Source: Acidobacteriota bacterium (lineage in GTDB: Bacteria; Acidobacteriota; Terriglobia; UBA7540). Taken from it: 64,000 bases of DNA. Numbering within the stretch: position 1 is the stretch's first letter; each line of letters begins with the position of its first letter. Below, piece after piece: positions 51,934 through 60,779 of the stretch. A program made the position numbers and the translations under genes. The notes beneath the pieces were generated by a model. It was given only the letters and a program-made list of their open reading frames with translations, had not been told where the DNA came from and made no database searches. The stretch covers positions 1 to 64,000 of the forward strand of contig CADDZC010000012.1 of the NCBI GenBank assembly GCA_902812365.1, in the 5' to 3' direction.

Positions 51934-54195
51934 CTACCAGCGCGTCAGCAGGATGGTTCCGCTGGTGGCGGAGGAGACTCCGCTCAGCAGGATGCCCACC
52001 GCCTGTCCGGCAGTGCAGGCGGTTGACGTCACCGTTACCTTGGCGGCCACGGAGGTACTCAGGCAGGCGAAGGCACCCGCCGAGGCCGTGGTGGAGGCAT
52101 CAAAGTTCACCGTGGCCTCGCCATGGATAAGAACCTGGGCGGCGTTGCCGACGGCGGTAAGCGCCACGCCCACCATGTTCTCTTCGCTAGCTCCGGTCGT
52201 TGTGCAGTCGCTGACCGTGTTATTCGCGGAAAGGCATTCGAGATTGCCCACCGTGTACGTCGCTCCCTTCACGAACGGCTGGACGATCTGAAGCTGGCCA
52301 TTCGTGCCGGTGGCGGTGGCCGAACCGGCCACAATTTCCAGGTTTCCGGCCGTGCCGGTGCCGGAGTCATCCGTCCCTTTGACGGTGATGCTGCCGGCGG
52401 CGCCGCTGGTTGACGTGGCGTTGACGCCTCCGATTCTTGCCGAGGTCGTGCCAGAAAGCGGCCCAATGTCGCCACCGGAATAGAGTTGGTTGTTGGCGGT
52501 CAGCGCTCCAACGCTGTTGACGGAGAAGGCCTTCGTCGTTCCCACGAAGACATCCAAAAGATCGACAGACTGCCCCGAGGCTCCTCGGACGGTCAGTGGG
52601 GTTACGGCGGTATTTTGCGCCTCCACGGTGAGCGGCCGGGCGGTGGATGTGCCCACGTTCAGGATATGGACCAGACTGCCCGTGGAGGTGTTACCCGTGG
52701 TGTCTTGAATGAGAAATTGGTCACTGGCTGGAGAGCCGGTAAGGGCTCCGAAGGTGAACGTGGTGAGGTTGGTACCGTGATTCAGCGTCAGGTTGGCAGT
52801 GGGAGCCGTCAGGGAGGACCATGACGATGAGCCGCCGCAGGATCCCCACACTTCCGCCGTCCCGTTCGACGTCAGGCACGTGCCGCTCGCTCCGAGAGCC
52901 AGCCGCGTCGGGGGTGCGATCCCGAGACTGTTGGGAGTTCCGCCAACGATTAGGTCGCCGGCGGCGGTCATCGGATTCGTAGCCAGCGTTGTACCGGCCG
53001 CGCAATCCCCGCCTGGTGCGCCGGCGGTGACACACAGCAGGCCGTTGATGGACGTAGACGGGGCAAGATACGACTTGATGCTGCCGTCAGTTTTCTCCAG
53101 ATCAAAATACGGTGGGGCTAGATTGGTATTGGCCGTCGAGCCGTACAGCCGGATGAACGATTGGGTGGTTTGGTTGGGCGTGCCATAAGTGGCGTTGTTG
53201 CCAAGAAAGTTGAGATTGCCACTGGCGTCCACCCAGACCGCTTTGGTGGTCATCGCGGAGTCTTTCCAAACGTCGAACAGATCGGCCGTTTGAGTGACAC
53301 CACTGGCCGGCGCAATGGCAAGAGGGGTGATGTTACTACCAGACGTAGGCTGAATGGTTTGCGAGGCGGAGGGCGAGAGGAGCAGCCCGCCCGTCACAGT
53401 GCCACACGAACCGGGCCCCCAACCGGCCGATGTGTCGACCAGGCATTGACCCGCGACCGGCGCCGTGGTGGAGACGGCGACGCCCTGCAGTCCGATAACC
53501 CTGGGCGTGGCAAGGGTACCACCCAGGTCTCCCGCGATTTGGGCACCGGCGGGAGCGGGTGTTGTCGGCGTCCAGGAGGTTCCGTTCCACGTAAGGACTT
53601 GACCGGAAGTCGGTGCGGCGGAAGCAACCGGCCTGCCTTGCAGCCCTACCACCGTCTGGGAGGTACTGGAGCCCGCAAGGTCGCCAGCAGCCGAAAACGT
53701 TGTGCCTCCGCCACACCCGAGAATGCAATTGACGCGGATGGCATTGTTGGTCGGATCGAAAATCGACGTGAACACTTGGTCGGCATCGCTCGGGGTGTGG
53801 ATACCCCCGGGGCTGAGCATCGCGTTGATGCGCAAAGCGTTATTGGTTGGGTCGAAGACCATCACACTGACCTGATCGAAGCCGCGAAAAGAGAGCTGCT
53901 GGCCGCCACCCGATGCCGCTGACGCCAGAGATGGCGCGGCCGGCCTCAGCGGGACGGCCCACAACACGTTAGAGCGGTAGGCCATTCGGTAGGTGGAGAT
54001 GCCAAGCGGCAAGGGGTCGGGCGGCGTTCCGGCGCGCGCCCACCAGGGTAATATGAATTGTCCGTAAGTCACTATTAAACATACACTTATTCTCCGCACC
54101 CAGAAGGTAAGACGACAGGCCCGAGGGGTCATTTTCCCATCCGATAAGTATCCAAGTACTTGAAAGACGCAGTCGGTTAGATTGTTGTTCATCAT
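51934..54195 (-). CDS. Tail-fibre/adhesin-like exported repeat protein
   Basis: 753 residues, poor in charged residues and rich in Thr, Ser, Gly and Ala. A hydrophobic export-type segment (about 35-55) ends WWARAG. Internal repeats are clear: FDPTNNALRINAMLS and FDPTNNAIRVNCILG; AGDLAGSSTSQTVVGLQG and AGDLGGTLATPRVIGLQG, each continuing to a TSGQVLTWNGTSW-type turn; and MTAAGDLIVGGTPNSL with GASGTCLTSNGTAEVW. These resemble repeats of phage tail fibres and bacterial surface adhesins. The C-terminus (GEATVNFDASTTASAGAFAC) resembles fibre-tip segments. No phage genes are nearby, so this is likely a cell-surface fibre. ATG 54132, right before the signal-like segment, is an alternative start. Confidence 0.7.
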   Translation of the reverse strand: MMNNNLTDCVFQVLGYLSDGKMTPRACRLTFWVRRISVCLIVTYGQFILPWWARAGTPPDPLPLGISTYRMAYRSNVLWAVPLRPAAPSLASAASGGGQQLSFRGFDQVSVMVFDPTNNALRINAMLSPGGIHTPSDADQVFTSIFDPTNNAIRVNCILGCGGGTTFSAAGDLAGSSTSQTVVGLQGRPVASAAPTSGQVLTWNGTSWTPTTPAPAGAQIAGDLGGTLATPRVIGLQGVAVSTTAPVAGQCLVDTSAGWGPGSCGTVTGGLLLSPSASQTIQPTSGSNITPLAIAPASGVTQTADLFDVWKDSAMTTKAVWVDASGNLNFLGNNATYGTPNQTTQSFIRLYGSTANTNLAPPYFDLEKTDGSIKSYLAPSTSINGLLCVTAGAPGGDCAAGTTLATNPMTAAGDLIVGGTPNSLGIAPPTRLALGASGTCLTSNGTAEVWGSCGGSSSWSSLTAPTANLTLNHGTNLTTFTFGALTGSPASDQFLIQDTTGNTSTGSLVHILNVGTSTARPLTVEAQNTAVTPLTVRGASGQSVDLLDVFVGTTKAFSVNSVGALTANNQLYSGGDIGPLSGTTSARIGGVNATSTSGAAGSITVKGTDDSGTGTAGNLEIVAGSATATGTNGQLQIVQPFVKGATYTVGNLECLSANNTVSDCTTTGASEENMVGVALTAVGNAAQVLIHGEATVNFDASTTASAGAFACLSTSVAAKVTVTSTACTAGQAVGILLSGVSSATSGTILLTRW

Positions 54196-54282
54196 GGAAA
54201 TTAATCCGTACGATCCGGCCAGCTCCGCCCCGACGCCTCACCGTCTTGGCGTCGACCCCCCTTGAACCAACACTAGCAGGTC

Positions 54283-54319
54283 AAAATGAGACGGTGGGGA
54301 ACGCTGAGAAAAATGAGAC
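54283..54319. repeat. Two direct copies of AAAATGAGAC
   Basis: Identical 10-base copies at 54283-54292 and 54310-54319, 27 bases apart, in an AT-rich gap. The pattern resembles the repeated ends of some insertion sequences (GTCTCATTTT inward). No transposase remains beside it, so a decayed end is only a possibility. Confidence 0.3.
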
Positions 54320-54345
54320 TATTTTTTTGTTATTGGTTTCTCAAT

Positions 54346-54366
54346 AGGTTAGGCTGTTGAAAAGGT
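54346..54366 (+). repeat. Single copy of the TGTTGAAAA repeat
   Basis: AGGTTAGGCTGTTGAAAAGGT matches the core of the 5.5-kb repeat cluster (compare GCTGTAACTTGTTGAAAAA at 5662). It lies in the gap between the tail-fibre-like and amidase genes. Confidence 0.35.
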
Positions 54367-54455
54367 GGGCAAGGATTTGCAAACGCCAAAAGTGTGGAAT
54401 TTTTCCCCACGCTGCCGGAGGCGGCCAGCCGCCCGGCCTGCCTCTTCGCCTGCCG

Positions 54456-56099
54456 TCACACTTTCAACTCCGCCGTAGGCAGGAATCGGGGCGGCCGGCG
54501 GTGGCGGGTGGCCTGCTCGAACGCGTAGGCGAGCTTGATCAACTTTGGCTCGCTGTAAGCCCTGCCGAAGAACGAGAGTCCGACCGGCAGGCCGAAGGTG
54601 AAGCCGGCCGGCACCGTGATATTGGGATACCCGGCGACGGCGGCGGGGCTCGAGCTGCCACCCACGTCATGGTCCCCGTCGACGAGGTCGGTCACCCAAG
54701 CCGGCCCGCCGGTGGGAGCCACCAAGGCGTCCAGTCGGAACTTGTCCATCACCGCATCGATGCCGTCCTGGGCCGCCCATCGTTTGCTTTTCGCCAGCGC
54801 GCCGAGATATTCCGGGCTGGTCAGCGGGCCCTTGGCTTCGGCCTCAATCAAAATGTCCTGGCCGAAATAGGGCATCTCCTGCCGGCGGTGGCGCTCATTG
54901 AACTGAATCACCTCCTTCAGCGAGCGCACCGGGCCGCGGCTGCCCAGCTCCGCGAGATATTTGTTCAAATCCGCCTTGAACTCATACAGGAGCACAAGTT
55001 CCTCGGCCAGACCGAACTGCTCGTGCCACTCAACTTCCGCCGGATCAATCAGTTCCGCGCCCTGATCTTTCATCACTTCAAGCGCCTCGTCCATCAACCG
55101 ATCGACGGCTTCGCTGATGCCGAAAAATCGGCGCGCGACACCAATCCGCGCCCCGCGCAGCCCCGCCGGATCAAGGAACGGAGAGTAATCACGAAGCGCC
55201 TTGCCGCCACTGCCCGCTGTCGCCGGATCATCCCTGTCGGCGCCGGTCAGAGCGCCCAGCAGCAGCGCGGCGTCGGCCACGGTTCGCGCCATCGGCCCCG
55301 CCGTATCCTGACTGTGGGCGATGGGAATGATGCCGGCCCGGCTGATGAGCCCGACGGTCGGCTTGATGCCCACAATGCCGTTGGCGCTCGAGGGGCAAAC
55401 AATCGAGCCGTCCGTTTCGGTGCCCACCGCCAGCGTGGAAAGGTTCGCCGCCACGGCCACGGCGGAGCCGGAGCTTGACCCGCACGGGTTGCGGTCCAGC
55501 GCGTAGGGATTGCAGGTGAGGCCGCCGCGCCCGCTCCAGCCGCTCGTGGAATGGTGGGAGCGGAAATTGGCCCATTCGCTCAGGTTGGTCTTGCCCACCA
55601 TGACGGCTCCGGCCGCGCGCAGCCGGCGTGCCACGAACGAGTCGCGCGGGGGGATGGAGCCTTTGAGCGCCAGCGATCCCGCCGTCGTCATCATCCGGTC
55701 GTGGGTTCCGAGATTGTCCTTGAGAAGGACGGGGATACCGTGCAAGGGGCCGCGGAGGCGGCCGGCTCGCCGCTCGCGGTCGAGTTCTCCAGCGATGGCG
55801 AGGGCTTCGGGATTGAGTTCAATCACCGCGTTCAGGCTGGGGCCGCGCCGGTCAAGCTGCTCGATTCGTTCCAGGTATTTTTCGGTAACCGATCGGGACG
55901 TGAATCGGCCGGACTTCATGCCTTGCTGAAGCTCGGCCACGGTGACTTCGTCAAGCTCGAACGGCGGGACGGTCGGGCGGCGCGAGGCCTCCTCACGGCT
56001 GCTCCCGGCTCCCGCCGCCACTCCAGCGACGCCCCAGCGCAGAAAGCCGCGCCGGCTGAGCAGCGGCGGGCGGCGGTCATGGTCACTCGGATGAGGCAT
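54456..56099 (-). CDS. Exported amidase-signature family hydrolase
   Basis: 547 residues. A twin-arginine signal (LLSRRGFLRWGVAGVAAGAG) indicates folded export through Tat. The amidase signature is complete: Lys in VLLKDNLGT, the cis-Ser and glycine run CGSSSGSAVAVAA, and the nucleophile in TETDGSIVCPSS, followed by GIKPTVGLISRAGI. Family members hydrolyse amides, including peptide amides and carbamates; GatA is excluded because of the Tat signal and lack of gatB/C. The gene lies downstream of the BNR-protein gene with a 27-base gap, so they may be co-expressed. Confidence 0.92.
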   Translation of the reverse strand: MPHPSDHDRRPPLLSRRGFLRWGVAGVAAGAGSSREEASRRPTVPPFELDEVTVAELQQGMKSGRFTSRSVTEKYLERIEQLDRRGPSLNAVIELNPEALAIAGELDRERRAGRLRGPLHGIPVLLKDNLGTHDRMMTTAGSLALKGSIPPRDSFVARRLRAAGAVMVGKTNLSEWANFRSHHSTSGWSGRGGLTCNPYALDRNPCGSSSGSAVAVAANLSTLAVGTETDGSIVCPSSANGIVGIKPTVGLISRAGIIPIAHSQDTAGPMARTVADAALLLGALTGADRDDPATAGSGGKALRDYSPFLDPAGLRGARIGVARRFFGISEAVDRLMDEALEVMKDQGAELIDPAEVEWHEQFGLAEELVLLYEFKADLNKYLAELGSRGPVRSLKEVIQFNERHRRQEMPYFGQDILIEAEAKGPLTSPEYLGALAKSKRWAAQDGIDAVMDKFRLDALVAPTGGPAWVTDLVDGDHDVGGSSSPAAVAGYPNITVPAGFTFGLPVGLSFFGRAYSEPKLIKLAYAFEQATRHRRPPRFLPTAELKV

Positions 56100-56126
56100 G
56101 AAATCGGCCTTTCGCGCCGCCGGGGC

Positions 56127-59100
56127 TCACTCGTAGCCCCCGTTTGTGCCGCCCGGCTGCCCGCTGGTCACGATGATGGGCGGAATGCCAGCCTTGCGGA
56201 TCAGGCCGTCCAGAGCCTGCACGTCTTGACTCTGAATCTGCCTCCATCGGCTCAACAGCGCGTCCAGCCGCGCGCTGAGCAGCCGGAAGACCTCGTAGGA
56301 CTGCTCGGTAGGAGCCGCCGCCGCGCTCTCGACGACGCCCTCGAGCGCCTCCAGCTTGTCGTTGAGCTTAATGGGATAGTTGAGCGGGTCTTCGGAACTT
56401 TTGGATTTCGTTTGTATCAGTTCGTCCTCGACGGCGGTCATTTCTTTGTCCACATGGCCGGCCGCGGCGACGATGTCCTTTCCCTTCGCCTCCGCGGCCA
56501 CCCGCTTCTTGAGGGTCGTCAGTTGCGCCCGAACGTCTCGAATCTGGTTCACCGCTTGATCGTCTTCGCTGACCCGGTCGCGGATGGCGAGCGCCAGCTT
56601 CAACTGCCTCTCCAAATCCGCCTGCGGCGTGCGGATGCGAGGGTCGAGCTTGACCTCGATCGGCTCGATGAGCGTCTTTCCCGCCGCCGTTAGCCTTACC
56701 CGGTACGTTCCGGGGACCACCCGCGGACCCGCGCCCCGGCCGCCCCAACTCACCGCCCCCGGCACGCGGGTGGCCGGCTCGTAGCGAAGGTCCCACACGA
56801 AGCGGTTCAAGCCCGCCGCGGCGGAAAGCCGATTCGGCCTCCGCTCGAATCCCGGGAACTCGCTCGGCCGTTCGGCTTCCGGCTCCGCTTGATTCGAATA
56901 TCGGCGAATCACCCGGCCCTGGGGGTCGAGAATCTCGAGCTTGATCTCCTCTTTCTCCCGAGGGGCGGTCTTCAGAAAGTAGTTGATCACCGCGCCGTCG
57001 GGAGGATTCTGGCCGGCGGGGCCTCGCGGCCGGAAGCCGCCCCGCAAGTTGGTCCGGAAGGCAAGCCGGGGCTTGTAAAGATAAGCGGCAGCGTCCTTGA
57101 TGGCAGGATTCCATTGGCGCAGCGGCGAGAGATCGTCGAGAATCCAGAAGGCTCGGCCGTGCGTGGCCACCACCAGATCATCGTCTTTGACGGCCAGGTC
57201 GTGGATCGGCGTGGTGGGCATGTTGAGTTTGAGCGATTGCCAGTGACCGCCATCGTCGAAGGAGACGAACACTTCCGCCTCCGTCCCGGCGTAGAGCAAC
57301 CCCGGCCGGCGCGGGTCTTCCCGCACCGCGTGGACGTAGCTAGTCTCCGGGATGCCGGCCACGATCTTCGTCCAGGTGCGGCCGTAATCCTCCGTCTTGT
57401 AAATGTACGGCCGCAAATCGTCGAGCCGGTGGCGATCAACCGCCAGATAGGCCGTGCCGGCCTGGTGGGGCGAAGCCTCGATCAGGCTCACCAGGCTCCA
57501 CGCCGGCATCTCGGCGGGCGTCACATCCGCCCAATGTTTCCCTCCGTCGCGGCTGAGGTGCACCAGCCCGTCGTCACTGCCGACCCAAAGCAGGTCCTTT
57601 TGCAGCGGAGACTCGGCCACGCTGAAAATGGTGTCGTAATATTCCACGCTGGTATTGTCCTGGGTGATGGGCCCTCCGGACGAGCCCTGCTTCGATTTGT
57701 CATTGCGGGTCAGGTCGGGACTGATGACGCTCCAGCTCATGCCGCCGTTGGTGCTTTTGAAAAGGACTTGAGCGCCGGCGTACAGGACGCCGGGATCGTG
57801 GGGTGAAATCACGATGGGGAACGTCCATTGGAAGCGATATTTCAAATCCGCCGCTCCCGACCCCATCGGATTGTCGGGCCAAGGATCCACGGCCTGCTCT
57901 TCGCCCGTGTGCCGGTCATAGCGGGTGATCACTCCGTCGTAAGAGCCCGCGTAAACGATGTTGGGGTCGGGAGGATAGGGGGCAATGTAGCCGCTCTCGC
58001 CGCCCCCCACCGCATACCAGTCGGCGCGGCCGATTACGCCCTCCTCGCCGGCGCTGGCAATGGCCACGGTCGAGTTGTCCTGCTGGGCTCCATAAACGTA
58101 ATAGGGAAAGCGGTTGTCGGTGGCAACATGGTAGAACTGGGCCGTCGGCTGGTTCTCTTCGCTTGACCAGCTTCTGCCCCCGTCGACGGTGATCGTGGCT
58201 CCGCCGTCGTTGCCTTCGATCATGCGCAAGGGATTCGCCGGATCGATCCAGAGTCCGTGGTGGTCAGCGTGGGGGCTGGGGAGCGCCGTAAACGTCTTGC
58301 CGCCATCGGTGGAACGGTAGATGCCCGTATTGAGCACGTAGACGGTGTCGGGGGCCTTCGGATCGGCGAAGACGTGGGTGAAATACCAGGCGCGCTGGCG
58401 GAAGCGATGGTCATCGTTGACCTTTTGCCAATGATCGCCGTCGTCGTCGGAACGGTAGAGCCCCCCTTGCTCAGCCTCAATCAGAGCGTAGACGCGGTTC
58501 GGGTCCGCCATCGAGGCCGAGACTCCGATGCGCCCCAGCACTCCCGGGGGCAATCCGTTGCCGGTCAGCTGCTTCCAAGTCCGGCCGTCATCGGTGGATT
58601 TGTAAAGGCCGCTGCCGGGCCCGCCGCTGGTCAGGCCCCAGGGAGTCCGGCTGGCTTGCCACAAGGCGGCGAACAGGACGTGGGGGTTGGCGCCGTCAAA
58701 GGTGAGGTCGATGGCGCCGGTCCGGTCGTCCTTGTACAGCACTTTTTCCCAAGTCTGACCGCCGTCGAGCGAGCGGAAGACTCCGCGTTCCGCGTTCGGC
58801 CCGTAAACATGCCCCAGGGCCGCCACAAACACCTGGTTGGGGTTGGCGGGGCTGACCAGGACCCGCCCAATCGTTTGCGTGTCCTTCAGCCCCACGTTCG
58901 TCCAGGTGCGGCCGCCGTCGAGCGACTTGTAGACTCCGTCGCCGTGCGAGATGTCGCCGCGAATGCAGGCCTCGCCGGTGCCCACATAGATCACGTCGGG
59001 GTCCGACGGCGCTACGGCCAGGCTGCCAACCGACGACACCGGCTCCGAGTCAAACAGCGGGGTCCAGTTCTGCCCCCCGTCGACGGTCTTCCACACCCCG

Positions 59101-59351
59101 CCGCTGACCGCCCCGAAGTAATACACCTCCGGCTGGCCCGCGACGCCGGCTACGGCCAGCACTCTCCCGCCTCGAAAGGGCCCAATCAGCCGCCATTTCA
59201 TGGCCCGGTAGAGACTGGCGTCCGGAGCCGCCGAAGTCTCAGGCGAACCGCGCGCGGCGATTCCGCGGCTGCATAAAAAGACACCCAGGATTCCGAACCC
59301 ACACGACGCGATGAAACCAAGCTTCCTCCTCCGATTCTGTAAATGAATCAT
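56127..59351 (-). CDS. Exported BNR/sortilin-like beta-propeller protein
   Basis: 1074 residues. A hydrophobic export segment (about 10-32) is followed by many BNR/Asp-box repeats of the form S-x-D-G-G-x-x-W: TVDGGQNWTPL, SLDGGRTWTNV, SLDGGQTWEKV, STDDGRTWKQL, STDGGKTFTAL, STNGGMSWSVI and SRDGGKHWADV. These build one or two beta-propellers as in VPS10/sortilin and GH74-like proteins. The C-terminal ~250 residues carry a beta-sandwich (GTYRVRLTAAGKTLIEPIEV) and a helical region (LERQLKLALAIRDRV). Close relatives are annotated only as glycosyl-hydrolase-like; catalytic Asp residues cannot be assigned. ATG 59351, preceded by GGGGGG, is preferred to TTG 59369. Confidence 0.85.
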   Translation of the reverse strand: MIHLQNRRRKLGFIASCGFGILGVFLCSRGIAARGSPETSAAPDASLYRAMKWRLIGPFRGGRVLAVAGVAGQPEVYYFGAVSGGVWKTVDGGQNWTPLFDSEPVSSVGSLAVAPSDPDVIYVGTGEACIRGDISHGDGVYKSLDGGRTWTNVGLKDTQTIGRVLVSPANPNQVFVAALGHVYGPNAERGVFRSLDGGQTWEKVLYKDDRTGAIDLTFDGANPHVLFAALWQASRTPWGLTSGGPGSGLYKSTDDGRTWKQLTGNGLPPGVLGRIGVSASMADPNRVYALIEAEQGGLYRSDDDGDHWQKVNDDHRFRQRAWYFTHVFADPKAPDTVYVLNTGIYRSTDGGKTFTALPSPHADHHGLWIDPANPLRMIEGNDGGATITVDGGRSWSSEENQPTAQFYHVATDNRFPYYVYGAQQDNSTVAIASAGEEGVIGRADWYAVGGGESGYIAPYPPDPNIVYAGSYDGVITRYDRHTGEEQAVDPWPDNPMGSGAADLKYRFQWTFPIVISPHDPGVLYAGAQVLFKSTNGGMSWSVISPDLTRNDKSKQGSSGGPITQDNTSVEYYDTIFSVAESPLQKDLLWVGSDDGLVHLSRDGGKHWADVTPAEMPAWSLVSLIEASPHQAGTAYLAVDRHRLDDLRPYIYKTEDYGRTWTKIVAGIPETSYVHAVREDPRRPGLLYAGTEAEVFVSFDDGGHWQSLKLNMPTTPIHDLAVKDDDLVVATHGRAFWILDDLSPLRQWNPAIKDAAAYLYKPRLAFRTNLRGGFRPRGPAGQNPPDGAVINYFLKTAPREKEEIKLEILDPQGRVIRRYSNQAEPEAERPSEFPGFERRPNRLSAAAGLNRFVWDLRYEPATRVPGAVSWGGRGAGPRVVPGTYRVRLTAAGKTLIEPIEVKLDPRIRTPQADLERQLKLALAIRDRVSEDDQAVNQIRDVRAQLTTLKKRVAAEAKGKDIVAAAGHVDKEMTAVEDELIQTKSKSSEDPLNYPIKLNDKLEALEGVVESAAAAPTEQSYEVFRLLSARLDALLSRWRQIQSQDVQALDGLIRKAGIPPIIVTSGQPGGTNGGYE

Positions 59352-59419
59352 GGCCGTCCCCCCGGACAAAATGAGAGAAGATTTTAACGGCGGAGGCTCG
59401 AAACGGGAAGGGCTTTCCG

Positions 59420-60127
59420 CTAGCGGTATCCGGCCCCGGGATACAACAGGTTGAGACTGGCGAGGAAGATGGGATGGAACAGGTAATCAAAAGCGAACCA
59501 ACTGATCAGCAAGCCAAAAAGCGACAGGGAACGGCTGCGGCTGAGGGCCGCGAACCGCCGAGCCGCGCTTTTGGGCAGGAAAAGTCCAAGGGCGGTGTTT
59601 CCGTCGAGAGGCGGCAGGGGAAGCAGATTGAACAGCGCCAAAAGCAGGTTGAGAGAGAACAGCACGCTCAGGAACAGCGCGGCGCCGGCTCCGAGCCCCG
59701 ATGAACCCGCGTAAACCACCTGGGTAAAGCGGGCGCTCGAAGGGGCGGCCAAAAGTCCCGCGGCGATTCCGGCGTGAATCGCGCCGGCCGCGAGCACGAC
59801 CAACAGCACGTTGGCAGCCGGCCCGGCCAGAGCCATGAGCGCCGCCCGGCGAGGGTGCCGCAGTTGCCACTGGGGGTCGTAGGGAGCGCTCCCCCAGCCG
59901 ATCATCCACCCGCCGAAAAGGTAGGATAGGATGGGAACCCAGACCGTGCCGAACGGCTCGCGCCGGATGTGAGGAAGTGGATTGAGAGAGACCTGCCCGC
60001 CATGAAACGCGGTCGGATCGCCGCCGACTTTGGCCACCAGAGCGTGAGCGGCTTCGTGGCAGGTGAGCGAAAGTAGAAAGGCCACGTACCCAACGATGCC
60101 GCTGGCGATGATCTGGGGATTCAGCAT
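59420..60127 (-). CDS. M50-family membrane metalloprotease (site-2-protease type)
   Basis: 235 residues, five or six membrane helices. The zinc motif is LTCHEAAHALVAKVGG (H-E-x-x-H) in the first helix, and the second half of the site is NLLPLPPLDGNTALG, the N-x-x-P-x-P-x-x-D-G pattern. This is the compact, PDZ-less group that cleaves membrane-spanning substrates or acts in membrane protein turnover. ATG 60127 is chosen; TTG 60151 would add 8 polar residues. The STAS gene starts upstream on the same strand, 48 bases away, which could link it to a regulatory cascade, but that is weak. Confidence 0.88.
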   Translation of the reverse strand: MLNPQIIASGIVGYVAFLLSLTCHEAAHALVAKVGGDPTAFHGGQVSLNPLPHIRREPFGTVWVPILSYLFGGWMIGWGSAPYDPQWQLRHPRRAALMALAGPAANVLLVVLAAGAIHAGIAAGLLAAPSSARFTQVVYAGSSGLGAGAALFLSVLFSLNLLLALFNLLPLPPLDGNTALGLFLPKSAARRFAALSRSRSLSLFGLLISWFAFDYLFHPIFLASLNLLYPGAGYR

Positions 60128-60175
60128 GGGGAACGATCGTTCCGTCGCCAAGGAACTCGGCGGCGCCGATCGAGT

Positions 60176-60607
60176 CTACTCGCTCGGAGGAGACACGGAG
60201 TGTTTCCTGGACTTCGAAGCCTTGGGTGTGGCGCCCGGAGTGGCGGCGGGCGGGGAAGATGAGGCGGTCTCGCTCAGCTTGGCCATGGCCGAAGCCTCGT
60301 TCTCCGCCAGCTCGAAGAACTGAGTGAGCTGAACGCCATCCAAAATTTTTTTGACGTGCTCGTTGATGCCCGCCAGCACGATCCTGGCGCCCGCCTGCTG
60401 CGCCGTCTCCCGGCTGCCGGCGAGGAATCCAAGCCCGGTCGAGTCGATGTACGGCACCTCTCCAAAATTGAACAGCAGCTTGCGGGTGCCGGCGTCCAGC
60501 AGGTCCTGTACCTTTTGGCGCAGAAAGGGGCCGTCGCTGCCGGCCACGAACTTGCCGCTCAGGCTGAGGATGGCGACGTCGTCTTTAAATCGAAGCGCAA
60601 TTCGCAC
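60176..60607 (-). CDS. STAS-domain protein (anti-sigma factor antagonist type)
   Basis: 143 residues. The STAS domain (about 1-105) has the beta start ALRFKDDVAILSLSG and the phosphorylation-site motif VPYIDSTGLGFLAGS, whose Ser-Thr is the switch residue. The C-terminal ~35 residues are Ala/Pro/Ser/Lys-rich and flexible. Such proteins bind and are phosphorylated by anti-sigma kinases of the RsbW type in partner-switching. No kinase or phosphatase partner lies in the window. GTG 60607 has GAGGTGGGG upstream. Confidence 0.88.
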   Translation of the reverse strand: MRIALRFKDDVAILSLSGKFVAGSDGPFLRQKVQDLLDAGTRKLLFNFGEVPYIDSTGLGFLAGSRETAQQAGARIVLAGINEHVKKILDGVQLTQFFELAENEASAMAKLSETASSSPPAATPGATPKASKSRKHSVSPPSE

Positions 60608-60779
60608 CGCCCCACCTCGCTTCCCGAAGCGCCTGCGCCCGGCTGCCCAACCGCGTTGGTGAAGGAGCCGCTTCGTGAATTAAAACGAGCTTACCGGCCA
60701 AAGGAGATCCGCCATCCGGCACGCATCATCGTATGAGACCCAGTCGAGGCTGTCAAGTGCGGCCATGAGGGAACGTCCC

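Noticed and set aside
51934-54195. Prophage tail gene
   Set aside because: Only fibre-like repeats are present; no capsid, terminase, tape-measure, integrase or lysis genes in the surroundings.
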